Below are positions 44,041-54,341 of a stretch of DNA of 64,000 nucleotides, one piece after another; positions within the stretch are counted from its first letter, which is position 1, and each line of letters begins with the position of its first letter. The notes under the pieces are model-generated. The model was given only the letters and a program-made list of their open reading frames with translations, ran no database searches and was not told the DNA's origin. This stretch comes from Pseudarthrobacter albicanus (GTDB lineage: Bacteria; Actinomycetota; Actinomycetes; Actinomycetales; Micrococcaceae), in NCBI RefSeq assembly GCF_018224015.1, contig NZ_JAGPOT010000010.1, positions 62,001 to 126,000 of the forward strand. The letters are read 5' to 3'. A program made the translations under genes and the position numbers.

Positions 44041-45186
44041 CTACTCCGGGGAGATCGAGTGGATGAGTTCGACGACGCGCGTCAGCACCGCCGGGTCGGT
44101 CTCGGGGGGAACGCCGTGGCCGAGGTTCAGGACGTGGCCCGGGGCCGCGGCGCCGGCGGCGATCACCGCGCGGACGTGGGCTTCCAGGACGCCCCAGGGA
44201 GCGGAAAGCAACGCCGGGTCGATGTTGCCCTGCAGCGGCACGGTCCCGCCGAGGCGCCGGTTGGCTTCGTCCAGCGGCAGCCGGTAGTCCACCCCTACGA
44301 CGTCGACGCCGACGTCGCGCATGGCGACGAGCAGTTCCGAGGTGCCGGTGCCGAAGTGGATCAGCGGTGCGCCGAGGTGCCGGACATGGTCCAGGGCGCG
44401 GGAGGATGCTGGGGCAACAAAGCGCTCGTAGTCGGCCAGCCCCAGCGATCCGGCCCAGGAGTCGAAGAGCTGGGCGGCGGAGGCGCCGGCTTCCAGTTGC
44501 GCCCGAAGGAACATGCCGGAGGCGTCGGCGGCCCAGTTCGCCAGGGCGGTCCAGGTTTCGGGGTCGGCATGCATCATGGTGCGCGGGCCAAGGTGGTCGC
44601 GGGAGGGCTTGCCTTCCACCATGTAGGCCGCGAGGGTGAAGGGTGCGCCCGCGAAGCCGATCAGCGGGGTGCTGCCCAGTTGGGCCACGGTGAGCCGGAC
44701 GGCTTCCCGGATCGGCTCCAGTGCTTCCCAGGTCAGTTGCGGGAGGGCGGCGACGTCGGCGGCGGTGCGGACGGGCTTGTCCAGGACGGGGCCCACGCCG
44801 GGGACAATGTCCACGCCGACGCCGGCCAGCTTGAGCGGGATCACGATGTCGGAGAAGAAGATGGCGGCGTCGACGTCGTGGCGGCGTACCGGCTGGAGGG
44901 TGATTTCGGAGGCCAGCTCGGGGCGCAGGCAGGATTCCAGCATGCCCACGCCTTCGCGCACCTTGAGGTATTCGGGCAGCGAGCGGCCGGCCTGGCGCAT
45001 GAACCAGACGGGGCGGCGGGAGGGCTTGCCGCCGCGGTAGGCGGTGATCAGCGGGGAGCCGGCGGTGCGGCCGTCCATCAGCGGATGGCCGGCGTCGAGC
45101 GTTCCAGGTGCCGTACTGCTGCTTGCCGTGCCGGCACTCGTGCCGTTGAGTGCCGTGTCGTTCATTGCCGCCGCGCTAGGAGTCAT
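44041..45186 (-). CDS. hemE: Uroporphyrinogen decarboxylase
   Basis: Converts uroporphyrinogen III to coproporphyrinogen III. 381 residues, starting MTPSAAAMNDTAL with a low-complexity leader of about 40 residues before the core. The signature RRPVWFMRQAGRSLPEYLKVRE binds substrate carboxylates; FSDIVIPLKLAGVGVDI and the C-terminal LNLGHGVPPETDP are standard. First gene of the minus-strand heme operon, divergent from hemA by 157 nt. Confidence 0.97.
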   Translation of the reverse strand: MTPSAAAMNDTALNGTSAGTASSSTAPGTLDAGHPLMDGRTAGSPLITAYRGGKPSRRPVWFMRQAGRSLPEYLKVREGVGMLESCLRPELASEITLQPVRRHDVDAAIFFSDIVIPLKLAGVGVDIVPGVGPVLDKPVRTAADVAALPQLTWEALEPIREAVRLTVAQLGSTPLIGFAGAPFTLAAYMVEGKPSRDHLGPRTMMHADPETWTALANWAADASGMFLRAQLEAGASAAQLFDSWAGSLGLADYERFVAPASSRALDHVRHLGAPLIHFGTGTSELLVAMRDVGVDVVGVDYRLPLDEANRRLGGTVPLQGNIDPALLSAPWGVLEAHVRAVIAAGAAAPGHVLNLGHGVPPETDPAVLTRVVELIHSISPE

Positions 45187-45303
45187 GCCTTCGATTGTGC
45201 CCAAAACCGGGCCTAAAAGATAACGACAGCCTGTCAGCGGGCCACCGCGGGCGCCGGTATGACGGGAATCACCGACGGTCGTGCGCCGTCCCACGACGGA
45301 TAG

Positions 45304-45334
45304 TTGTTCTACACGGCGGCGAAAAAGCTATGAT
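45304..45334 (+). promoter_or_regulatory. Candidate hemA promoter
   Basis: TTGTTC (45304-45309), a 19-nt spacer (slightly long) and TATGAT (45329-45334). The start codon at 45344 is only 9 nt further on, so the mRNA would have almost no leader. The TTGTTCTAC segment resembles one arm of the palindrome before hemQ. Confidence 0.45.
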
Positions 45335-45343
45335 GGTCCTGCT

Positions 45344-46714
45344 GTGGTTCTTTTCTCATTGGTGGCTACACACGCCGACATCGACCTCGAGACCGTTGCT
45401 CAACTGAGCACCGGCGCTTCAGAGCTCGCCACATCCGCCCTCGCCGGATCGCCGGCAGTGGCGGGTGCGATTGTGCTTGCCACCTGCAACCGCTTCGAGA
45501 TTTACGGTGAGGCCCCCCACCCCGGCGACGTCGACGCTGCCCGCGCGGCCCTCATCTCCCAGATCAGCGGGGCCAGCGGCCTCACCGATCAGCTCGTCTC
45601 CAGCTCCTTCAGCACCCGTACCGGTCCGGAGGTCAGCCGGCATCTTTTCTCGGTCAGTTCCGGGCTGGATTCCGCCGTCGTCGGGGAACGCGAAATCGCC
45701 GGACAGGTCCGCCGGGCCCTGATCACCGCCCAGGCCGAAGGCACGGCAAGTTCGGGGCTGGTGCGGCTGTTCCAGGCGGCCTCCAAGACCGCCAAGGATG
45801 TCGGCGCGCAGACGGCGCTCGGCGCCCGCGGCCTGTCGGTCGTGTCCGTTGCCCTCGACCTCGCCACCGACCTGTCCGAGGACCCGGACTGGTCCACCAA
45901 GAAAGCCGTCGTCTTCGGCACCGGCGCCTATGCCGGGGCCACGATGGCGCTGCTGCGCGAGCGCGGCTGCACGGATGTCTCCGTCTACTCCTCCTCCGGC
46001 CGCGCGGCCGGCTTCGTCGCCACCCGCGGGGGCACAGCCCTGGACAGCGACACCCTTCCCGCCGCCGTCGCCGCGGCCGACATCATGATCGGCTGCAGCG
46101 GCTCGGACACGCGCGTCGAAGCGTCCGAGCTCGCCCGGGTCCGGGCCGCATCACCGCAGCCGCTGATCGCCATCGACCTGGCCCTCACCCATGACTTCGA
46201 CCCGGCGGTCGGCGAGCTCGACGGCGTGGAGCTGCTGACGCTTGAGTCCGTCCGGCTCGCCGCCCCCCAGGAACAGACCGAGTCGCTGTCGCAGGCCAGC
46301 ACCATCGTTGCCGGGGCTGCCAGCGCCTTCGAGCAGGAACGCGAGGCACGGTCGGTGGATTCCGCGATCGTCGCACTGCGCCGCCACACCATGAATGTGC
46401 TCGATACCGAGATGGAGAAGGTGCGCGCCCGCCACGGCTGCACCGCGGCAGCCGAGGAAGTGGAATTCGCCCTCCGCCGGATGGTCAAGCAGCTGCTGCA
46501 CATCCCCACCGTCCGTGCCCGCGAACTCGCCGCCAGCGGGCAGCAGGACGACTACGTCGCCGCCCTCGAGGCCCTGTACGGCATCACGGTGGACCAGCCG
46601 GCAGCAGCGCCCGCATCCCCGCCTGCGGCGGCCGAGGCGGAATGCCCGGCCGGGCATGGCGCCGGCGACGGATCCCCCGGCACCGAAGCCCAGGACCAGC
46701 GCCACACCGCCTAG
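45344..46714 (+). CDS. hemA: Glutamyl-tRNA reductase
   Basis: First committed step of heme synthesis: reduces glutamyl-tRNA to glutamate-1-semialdehyde with NADPH. 456 residues from the GTG that gives [19 protein letters not shown], the conserved GluTR beginning. The catalytic cysteine is in [29 protein letters not shown] and [19 protein letters not shown] (NADP-binding) follow. The C-terminal 60 residues are low-complexity. Divergent from the rest of the heme genes, allowing separate control of pathway entry. Confidence 0.96.
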   Translation: MVLFSLVATHADIDLETVAQLSTGASELATSALAGSPAVAGAIVLATCNRFEIYGEAPHPGDVDAARAALISQISGASGLTDQLVSSSFSTRTGPEVSRHLFSVSSGLDSAVVGEREIAGQVRRALITAQAEGTASSGLVRLFQAASKTAKDVGAQTALGARGLSVVSVALDLATDLSEDPDWSTKKAVVFGTGAYAGATMALLRERGCTDVSVYSSSGRAAGFVATRGGTALDSDTLPAAVAAADIMIGCSGSDTRVEASELARVRAASPQPLIAIDLALTHDFDPAVGELDGVELLTLESVRLAAPQEQTESLSQASTIVAGAASAFEQEREARSVDSAIVALRRHTMNVLDTEMEKVRARHGCTAAAEEVEFALRRMVKQLLHIPTVRARELAASGQQDDYVAALEALYGITVDQPAAAPASPPAAAEAECPAGHGAGDGSPGTEAQDQRHTA

Positions 46715-46762
46715 CCGATCCGGCCCGCACAGCCGCGCGGCCCCTCCGGGTTCTGCAGCGGT

Positions 46763-46805
46763 GCAGATCAGGGCGGCTGAACTCGAACCATCCGCCCTGA
46801 TCTGC
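46763..46805. terminator. Terminator between convergent hemA and moeZ
   Basis: Perfect 14-bp stem (46763-46776 with 46792-46805, GCAGATCAGGGCGG) and a 15-nt loop in the gap between two convergent genes. Confidence 0.75.
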
Positions 46806-46850
46806 CCGGTGGCGTCCGTCTGTCCGCAGGGCGGCCCTTCACCGCACCGT

Positions 46851-48050
46851 TCAGTAGACGGGTTTGCCGGGTTCCACGTCCCGCACCCAGGCGAGGATTC
46901 CGCCGTCGAGGTGGCTGACGCGTTCGTAGCCGGCCGCGCGGGCGGCGGCGAGCACGGCGGCCGAACGCGTGCCGGCCTTGCAGTGGAAGACGATGTCCGT
47001 GTCCTGTGGCAGCTCGTGCCACGCTTCCCCGGCAAGGATCCTGCCCTGCGGAATCAGCACGGCCCCGTCGATCCGCACAATCTCGTATTCCCCGCTCTCG
47101 CGCACGTCCACGAGCTGGAAGTCCTTGAGCCCTGCCTTGCGGGACGCCAGCATGGTGGCGAGCTGGGTGGCCGTGACGGTGTGCTCGGTCCCGGCGTCCG
47201 CCGAGGGTGCGATCCCGCAGAAGGCCTCGTAGTCGGTGAGAGCCGTGACCCGTTCCGCCGCCGGATCCCGCGCCACCTTGATCTCGCGCCAGGTTCCGCC
47301 GAGGGCGTCGTAGAGCGCCACACGGCCGAGCAGGGAACGCCCGACGCCGGTGATCAGCTTGACGGCCTCCGTCACCATCAGCGCTCCGACGGCGGCGCAC
47401 AGCATGCCGAACACTCCCCCTTCCCCGCACGAGGGCACGGATCCGGCGGGGGGCGCCTCCGGGTAGAGGTCCCGGTACGTGGGCCCGTGCTGCTCCCAGA
47501 AGACACTGACCTGCCCGTCGAAGCGGAAGATCGAGCCCCAGACGTAGGGCTTGCCGAGGATCGCGGCGGCGTCGTTCACGAGGTACCGGGTGGCGAAGTT
47601 GTCGGCGCCGTCCAGGATGAGGTCGTAGTCCGCGAAGAGCTCGAGGGCGTTGGAGGCGTCGAGGCGGACGTTGTGCAGGCGGACATCCACGAGCGGGTTC
47701 AGGGCCGCAATGGCGTCGCGGGCGGACTCGATCTTGGGCCGGCCGACATCCGCGACGCCGTGGATCACCTGGCGCTGGAGGTTGCTCAGTTCCACGTCGT
47801 CGTCGTCGACAATGCCGAGGGTGCCCACGCCCGCGGCGGCCAGGTACAGCAGCGCGGGAGAACCCAGCCCGCCGGCCCCGATCACGAGGACCCTGGCGTT
47901 CTTGAGGCGGCGCTGTCCGATCGCCCCGATCTCGGGAATGATCAGGTGCCGGGAGTAGCGCTGGACCTCTTCCGGACTCAGGCCGTCGGCCGGTTCCACC
48001 AGCGGTCCGGGGGTGGAGGGGGCGGCGTTTGCGGTCAACTTGGAAGCCAT
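46851..48050 (-). CDS. moeZ: MoeZ/MoeBR-type adenylyl- and sulfurtransferase
   Basis: E1-like enzyme that adenylates the C-terminal Gly of ubiquitin-like sulfur carriers and transfers sulfur. 399 residues: ThiF/MoeB domain with VLVIGAGGLGSPALLYLAAAGVG (nucleotide-binding), IVDDDDVELSNLQRQV and DNFATRYLVND, then a rhodanese domain with active Cys in VFHCKAGTRSAAV. Partners could be MoaD, CysO-like proteins or the ThiS encoded about 3 kb away, since no thiF lies in the window. The ATG follows TAGTTT by only 5 nt, so the transcript may be leaderless. Confidence 0.94.
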   Translation of the reverse strand: MASKLTANAAPSTPGPLVEPADGLSPEEVQRYSRHLIIPEIGAIGQRRLKNARVLVIGAGGLGSPALLYLAAAGVGTLGIVDDDDVELSNLQRQVIHGVADVGRPKIESARDAIAALNPLVDVRLHNVRLDASNALELFADYDLILDGADNFATRYLVNDAAAILGKPYVWGSIFRFDGQVSVFWEQHGPTYRDLYPEAPPAGSVPSCGEGGVFGMLCAAVGALMVTEAVKLITGVGRSLLGRVALYDALGGTWREIKVARDPAAERVTALTDYEAFCGIAPSADAGTEHTVTATQLATMLASRKAGLKDFQLVDVRESGEYEIVRIDGAVLIPQGRILAGEAWHELPQDTDIVFHCKAGTRSAAVLAAARAAGYERVSHLDGGILAWVRDVEPGKPVY

Positions 48051-48136
48051 ACTTCAAACTATGCCCGAAGATGCCGCCAGGTCATATTACCCACGCGTAA
48101 AGTATGTACAAAACAGCAAGGGAAAGTAGGCCGACA

Positions 48137-48805
48137 GTGATTCATCAGGCTCCGGTTGGGGGGGACAGTGCCGCAAAGGTACCGTCCGGGGCGGCACGGA
48201 ACGGCGGGCAGCGCTCTGCGCGGCTCCCCCGCGACGAACGGCGGGCACAACTGCTGGCGGCCGCGCATGAAGTCTTTGTCGCCAATGGCTACCACGGGGC
48301 CGCCATGGATGAAATAGCGGACACCGCGCATGTGAGCAAACCCGTGCTGTACCAGCACTTTCCGTCCAAGCGCGAGCTGTACCTGGCCCTGCTGGACAGC
48401 CATCTGAGCAAGCTCACCGGGCTCCTGCTCGGCGCCCTGAATTCCACCACGGACAATGACCAGCGCGTCCAGGCCGTCATGCGCGCCTATTACCGGTTCA
48501 TCGCCAGCGACGACCAGGCCCACCGCCTCGTGTTCGAATCGGACCTGATCAATGACGAAGATGTGAGCGCGCGGCTGGAGGCCTTCAACAAGACCTTCGC
48601 CGACGCCGTCGCCCGCGTGATCGCCGAAGACACCAGGCTGCCCGAGCTCGAAGCCCAACTGCTGGGCCGGGCGCTTGCCGGGATGGCGCAGGTCAGCGCC
48701 CGGTACTGGCTGGAAACCGACGGGAATCTTGACCTCGATGTGGCCAGTGACCTGATCTATCGTTTAGCTTGGCGCGGAATCTCCCGCTTCCCCAAAGAGA
48801 CCTAG
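48137..48805 (+). CDS. TetR-family transcriptional regulator
   Basis: 222 residues; helix-turn-helix region AMDEIADTAHVSKPVLYQHFPSKRELYLALLDSHL near residue 55-90, and a C-terminal ligand/dimer domain (YRFIASDDQAHRLVFESDLIND). I prefer GTG at 48137; an ATG at 48104 overlaps a likely -10 box (TAAAGT). It belongs to the conserved TetR-DUF3107 pair next to moeZ (Rv3208 type). Target genes unknown; it may regulate itself or moeZ across the divergent promoter. Confidence 0.88.
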   Translation: MIHQAPVGGDSAAKVPSGAARNGGQRSARLPRDERRAQLLAAAHEVFVANGYHGAAMDEIADTAHVSKPVLYQHFPSKRELYLALLDSHLSKLTGLLLGALNSTTDNDQRVQAVMRAYYRFIASDDQAHRLVFESDLINDEDVSARLEAFNKTFADAVARVIAEDTRLPELEAQLLGRALAGMAQVSARYWLETDGNLDLDVASDLIYRLAWRGISRFPKET

Positions 48806-48867
48806 ACTACAAATAGACATGACCCTTTGATATTTAATTGGACTTTGATTGGCTGGGAGGCCTTGCT

Positions 48868-49092
48868 GTGGAAGTAAAGATCGGCATTCAGAACATCGGC
48901 CGCGAAATTGTGCTGGAATCGGCGCAGGACGCGGACGCCGTGGCCAAGGTTGTCGGAGAGGCGATCTCCAAGGGAGCCGAACTCCGCCTGACGGATGAAA
49001 AGGGCCGCCTGGTCATCATTCCCGCAAACGCCCTGGGCTACGTTGAAATCGGTGCGGAGGAAGCCCGCCGCGTCGGTTTCGGTGCCCTCTAG
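48868..49092 (+). CDS. DUF3107 family protein (TB9.4-like)
   Basis: 74 residues, begins MEVKIGIQNIGREIVLESAQ. Small alpha/beta protein conserved next to the TetR gene in actinobacteria; function unknown (mycobacterial TB9.4 antigen relative). GTG start with GGGAGG 8 nt upstream; an upstream TTG would add ten residues with no support. Confidence 0.9.
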   Translation: MEVKIGIQNIGREIVLESAQDADAVAKVVGEAISKGAELRLTDEKGRLVIIPANALGYVEIGAEEARRVGFGAL

Positions 49093-49154
49093 CCCGGCCC
49101 CGTGCCCGCAGCAGCCGTACAGGCAACTGTCCCTACGAAACTAAGGTGTCCTGA

Positions 49155-49457
49155 ATGCTTTCCCTGATTGTGGTCGCCATGGTGACCGTCGCCGCGGGTT
49201 TCGTGGTCTGGGCCAATGACAAGCGGCACGCCAAGTACGGCATTTCCGTGCCGGCCGGCATCGCCGTCGCCGTCGGGATGCTGAGCTGGATCATCTTCAT
49301 GGCGGCCGGCCTCGGCTACCAGCCGGGCCTGACCTGGATCCCGTGGGTCCTGCCCGTCGTCCTGGGTACCGCCGCCGCCGTGGCGGCTGTCCTGTACCTG
49401 GGCCGGCACCGTACCCGTCGGGACACGTCCCGGCTCACCGCCATCCTGCGGCTCTAA
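49155..49457 (+). CDS. Small membrane protein, unknown function
   Basis: 100 residues with three predicted membrane helices (about 1-19, 32-55 and 61-82) and a basic C-terminus (RHRTRRDTSRL). Follows the DUF3107 gene by 62 nt. I recognise no family. Confidence 0.7.
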   Translation: MLSLIVVAMVTVAAGFVVWANDKRHAKYGISVPAGIAVAVGMLSWIIFMAAGLGYQPGLTWIPWVLPVVLGTAAAVAAVLYLGRHRTRRDTSRLTAILRL

Positions 49458-49490
49458 CCTGCCCAGGCGGCGCTGGCGGTCCCATTGTAC

Positions 49491-50159
49491 CTACGGGACA
49501 GCGGGCCCGTGGCCTTCTTCGGTGCACAGGCACAGCCGGTTCCCCTGCGCATCCGTGACCACCACCCAGTCGGGTGCGTGGTCACGGTTCATTGAGGCTC
49601 CCGTGGCTGCCGTCTTGTCGAGCACGGGACCGGATTCGGCCTGGCTCCGGTGGATGTCCAGGTGGAGCCGGTTGGCGTTGGGCGTGTCGGTTTCCTGGAA
49701 CCAGAGCGAAGGTCCGCGCCCGTAGGGGTCCACGAGGTCGCCGGACCTGCCCTTGCGGTAGCCGAGGGCCACCCGCCAGACCTCGGAGACCGCCTCCGGA
49801 TCCTCCGTATCGATGCCCACCTCCACGGTCCGGTATAGCCCGGGTTCCGCGGTGGCGCCGACGGCGGCGGCCGCCGCACTGGCCGCAGCCGCCGCCTTGA
49901 TGTCCCGCGGCGTCACCTCGGTGCCTGCGTCGTGGGAGCTGTAGCGGAGAAAGACCCGGGTGTAGCGCCAGTCCAGGTCCGGGTGGTGGTTCTGCTCTTC
50001 GGCCAGGCGCCCGACGGCGGCGATCAGTTCGAGCGCCGCGGCCGGCGTGGGCGCCTTGTACACGGTCACCAGCCCGCCGAGGCGGTACCGCCAGTCCGGC
50101 AGCCCCGCCAGGGCTTCAGCAAGCTGGGGGCGGGTGAGGATGTCTTCCGTGGCTGCCAT
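49491..50159 (-). CDS. Pterin-4a-carbinolamine dehydratase fused to a VOC domain
   Basis: 222 residues. Residues 1-95 are PCD/DCoH-like: LAGLPDWRYRLGGLVTVYKAP and the active-site motif EEQNHHPDLDWRYTRVFLRYSSHDAG. Residues about 108-222 form a glyoxalase/VOC-type half (VEVGIDTEDPEAVSEVWRVALGY, LHLDIHRSQ, WVVVTDAQGNRLCLC). An Ala-rich linker joins the two. No aromatic amino-acid hydroxylase is nearby, so the true substrate is uncertain. Confidence 0.88.
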   Translation of the reverse strand: MAATEDILTRPQLAEALAGLPDWRYRLGGLVTVYKAPTPAAALELIAAVGRLAEEQNHHPDLDWRYTRVFLRYSSHDAGTEVTPRDIKAAAAASAAAAAVGATAEPGLYRTVEVGIDTEDPEAVSEVWRVALGYRKGRSGDLVDPYGRGPSLWFQETDTPNANRLHLDIHRSQAESGPVLDKTAATGASMNRDHAPDWVVVTDAQGNRLCLCTEEGHGPAVP

Positions 50160-50248
50160 TTCGGGCTCCCTGCTCGTTGACGATGGGCTCGTGGATGATG
50201 CGGCTGGTTGACCGGCAGGACCGGCGGCCAGCCCGGGAGCGGCCGGAC

Positions 50249-52724
<2,476 letters not shown>

Positions 52725-52732
52725 GCAGGATT

Positions 52733-52845
52733 CCTTCCCTACGCCGGTACTAGCCGGATCAGGTCAAGCGGTCGGCTCAGCGCCCTCTCAGCCCGCCTGT
52801 GCCGAACGCCAGTGGCGTAACGGCCGCAGCGGGCTCCCGCGGTAT
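52733..52845 (-). ncRNA. TPP riboswitch (THI element)
   Basis: On the minus strand the conserved core is unmistakable: CGCGGGAGCCCG, then GGGCTGAGAGGG, ACCGCTTGACCTGATCCGG and CTAGTACCGGCGTAGGGAAGG. It lies directly before thiO, and the final GGGAAGG is also the thiO ribosome site, so TPP binding should hide it and block translation of thiO-thiS-thiG. Confidence 0.97.
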
Positions 52846-52864
52846 GGGCCCAGTTTAGGGGAAC

Positions 52865-52870
52865 TAGGCT
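52865..52870 (+). promoter_or_regulatory. Candidate -10 box for leaderless thiE
   Basis: TAGGCT, 6 nt before the thiE ATG, with no ribosome site between. The riboswitch on the other strand starts about 20 nt away, so thiE is not under its control. Confidence 0.4.
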
Positions 52871-52876
52871 GGTGTC

Positions 52877-53575
52877 ATGAACAAGGATGCCCTCCACACC
52901 ACCGCCCGCCTGTACCTGTGCACCGACGCCCGCAAGGACCGCGGCGACTTCGAGGACTTCCTCGACGCCGCCTTCGCCGGCGGAGTCGATATCATCCAGC
53001 TGCGCGACAAGACCCTGGAGGCGGCCGAGGAACTCGAGCTCCTCGAGATCCTGCACACCGCCGCCCGCCGCCACGGGCGGCTGTGGGCAGTCAATGACCG
53101 GGCGGACATCGCCTCGCTGTCGGCGGCACCGGTGTTCCACATCGGCCAGAAGGACCTCCCGCTGGCGGCGGCGAGGACCTTCCTCGGCAAGGACACCGTG
53201 ATCGGGCTGTCCACCCACAGCCCGGACCAGGTCGACGCTGCCATCGCGGCCTCGCCGGGCCGCAGCGGACTGGACTATTTCTGCGTGGGACCCGTCTGGG
53301 CCACCCCGACCAAGCCGGGGCGCGCCGCCGTCGGGCTCGACCTGGTGCGGCACACCGCGCGGGCCCTCCGGACCGCCCACGCCGGGGCGGCCGGCAAGGA
53401 CATGGTGCCGTGGTTTGCGATCGGCGGGATCGACCTCGGCAATGTGGAGCAGGTGCTCGAGGCCGGCGCGCGGAGGATCGTCGTGGTGCGGGCCATCACC
53501 GACGCCGATGATCCCGCCGACGCCGCACGCGCCCTGCTCAGCGCCCTCGACGCCGCGGACGCCGCCGGCGCCTGA
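52877..53575 (+). CDS. thiE: Thiamine-phosphate synthase
   Basis: Joins HMP-PP and thiazole phosphate to thiamin phosphate. 232 residues: [59 protein letters not shown] and [21 protein letters not shown] are standard ThiE blocks. Divergent from thiO; no thiC, thiD or thiM in the window. GC-rich direct repeats (about 53588-53640) fill the gap to the convergent gene. Confidence 0.96.
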   Translation: MNKDALHTTARLYLCTDARKDRGDFEDFLDAAFAGGVDIIQLRDKTLEAAEELELLEILHTAARRHGRLWAVNDRADIASLSAAPVFHIGQKDLPLAAARTFLGKDTVIGLSTHSPDQVDAAIAASPGRSGLDYFCVGPVWATPTKPGRAAVGLDLVRHTARALRTAHAGAAGKDMVPWFAIGGIDLGNVEQVLEAGARRIVVVRAITDADDPADAARALLSALDAADAAGA

Positions 53576-53628
53576 GCGGCAGCGGGGTCAGCCGGGCAGC
53601 CGGGCAGCCGGGTCAGCCAGCAGCCGGC

Positions 53629-54300
53629 TCAGCCGGTCAGTCCCAGCTGCGTCATCCGGCGGGAGTGGCTGGTCACGAGTCCGGCCGTCATTTCGCCGGC
53701 CGGTTCCCCGGGCCCGCCATCGTCCGCTCCCGTCAGGCCGGCGGGGAACGCGTGCTCAAAGCTCACCCGCTGGGCCTGCGTGAGGGCCTCGCCCAGCAGG
53801 CGCCTGGCCCACAGGGAGAGCCGTGAGGCCAGCCGCGGGTCGGCCGCCAGGGCGGTCCTGAGGAGTTCCCGCAGGACCGCCGTGGACTCGTCGTCCGAGT
53901 GGATCCGCTCCACCAGCTCCCGCGTCCCGGCGTCGGCATGGCGGGCGACGGCGCGGTAGAAATCAGCGGACACCGTGTCGATCACGTAGGCCTTCATCAG
54001 CGATTCGTACCAGTCCGCCGGGCGCGTGCGCTCGTGGAAATGGTCCACGGCGGGCTGGAACGGCAGCATCGCCGCCTCGGCGTCGAGACCCATTTCCTCG
54101 AGCCTGGCGCGGACCAGTTCATAGTGCTGGAATTCGACGACGGCGATGCCGGCCAGCACCGCGCGGTCGTGCAGGGTGGGCGAATAGCGGGCGTCGGATG
54201 AGAGCCGTTCGAAGGCCGAAAGCTCCCCATAGGCCATCACGCCGAGCAGATCCCTGAGGAAGCTGTTGTAGCGGGCAGGATCGGCCGGGGATGTGCTCAT
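53629..54300 (-). CDS. Ferritin-like diiron-fold protein
   Basis: 223 residues, four-helix ferritin-like fold (Rv3210c-type, MiaE-like). Possible diiron ligands are Glu in VMAYGELSAFERL, and Glu/His in VVEFQHYELV, and a second pair around VDHFHERTR and RIHSDDEST. Function unknown; tRNA hydroxylase or oxidative-stress roles are guesses. Divergent from the RNB nuclease, both apparently leaderless. Conserved neighbour of the DEAD-box helicase. Confidence 0.8.
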   Translation of the reverse strand: MSTSPADPARYNSFLRDLLGVMAYGELSAFERLSSDARYSPTLHDRAVLAGIAVVEFQHYELVRARLEEMGLDAEAAMLPFQPAVDHFHERTRPADWYESLMKAYVIDTVSADFYRAVARHADAGTRELVERIHSDDESTAVLRELLRTALAADPRLASRLSLWARRLLGEALTQAQRVSFEHAFPAGLTGADDGGPGEPAGEMTAGLVTSHSRRMTQLGLTG

Positions 54301-54306
54301 GATCCA

Positions 54307-54334
54307 AGACTAATGGCGCAAATCGGGCTAATCT
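54307..54334. promoter_or_regulatory. Divergent -10 boxes for two leaderless genes
   Basis: On the minus strand TAGTCT (54307-54312) is 6 nt from the ferritin-like ATG; on the plus strand TAATCT (54329-54334) is 7 nt from the RNB GTG. The 41-nt gap contains no ribosome site for either gene. Confidence 0.45.
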
Positions 54335-54341
54335 GATTTTC

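Noticed and set aside
42877..45216. 779-residue plus-strand open frame across hemY and hemE
   Set aside because: It crosses two well-defined enzymes on the other strand and their gene boundary, with no homology or ribosome site.
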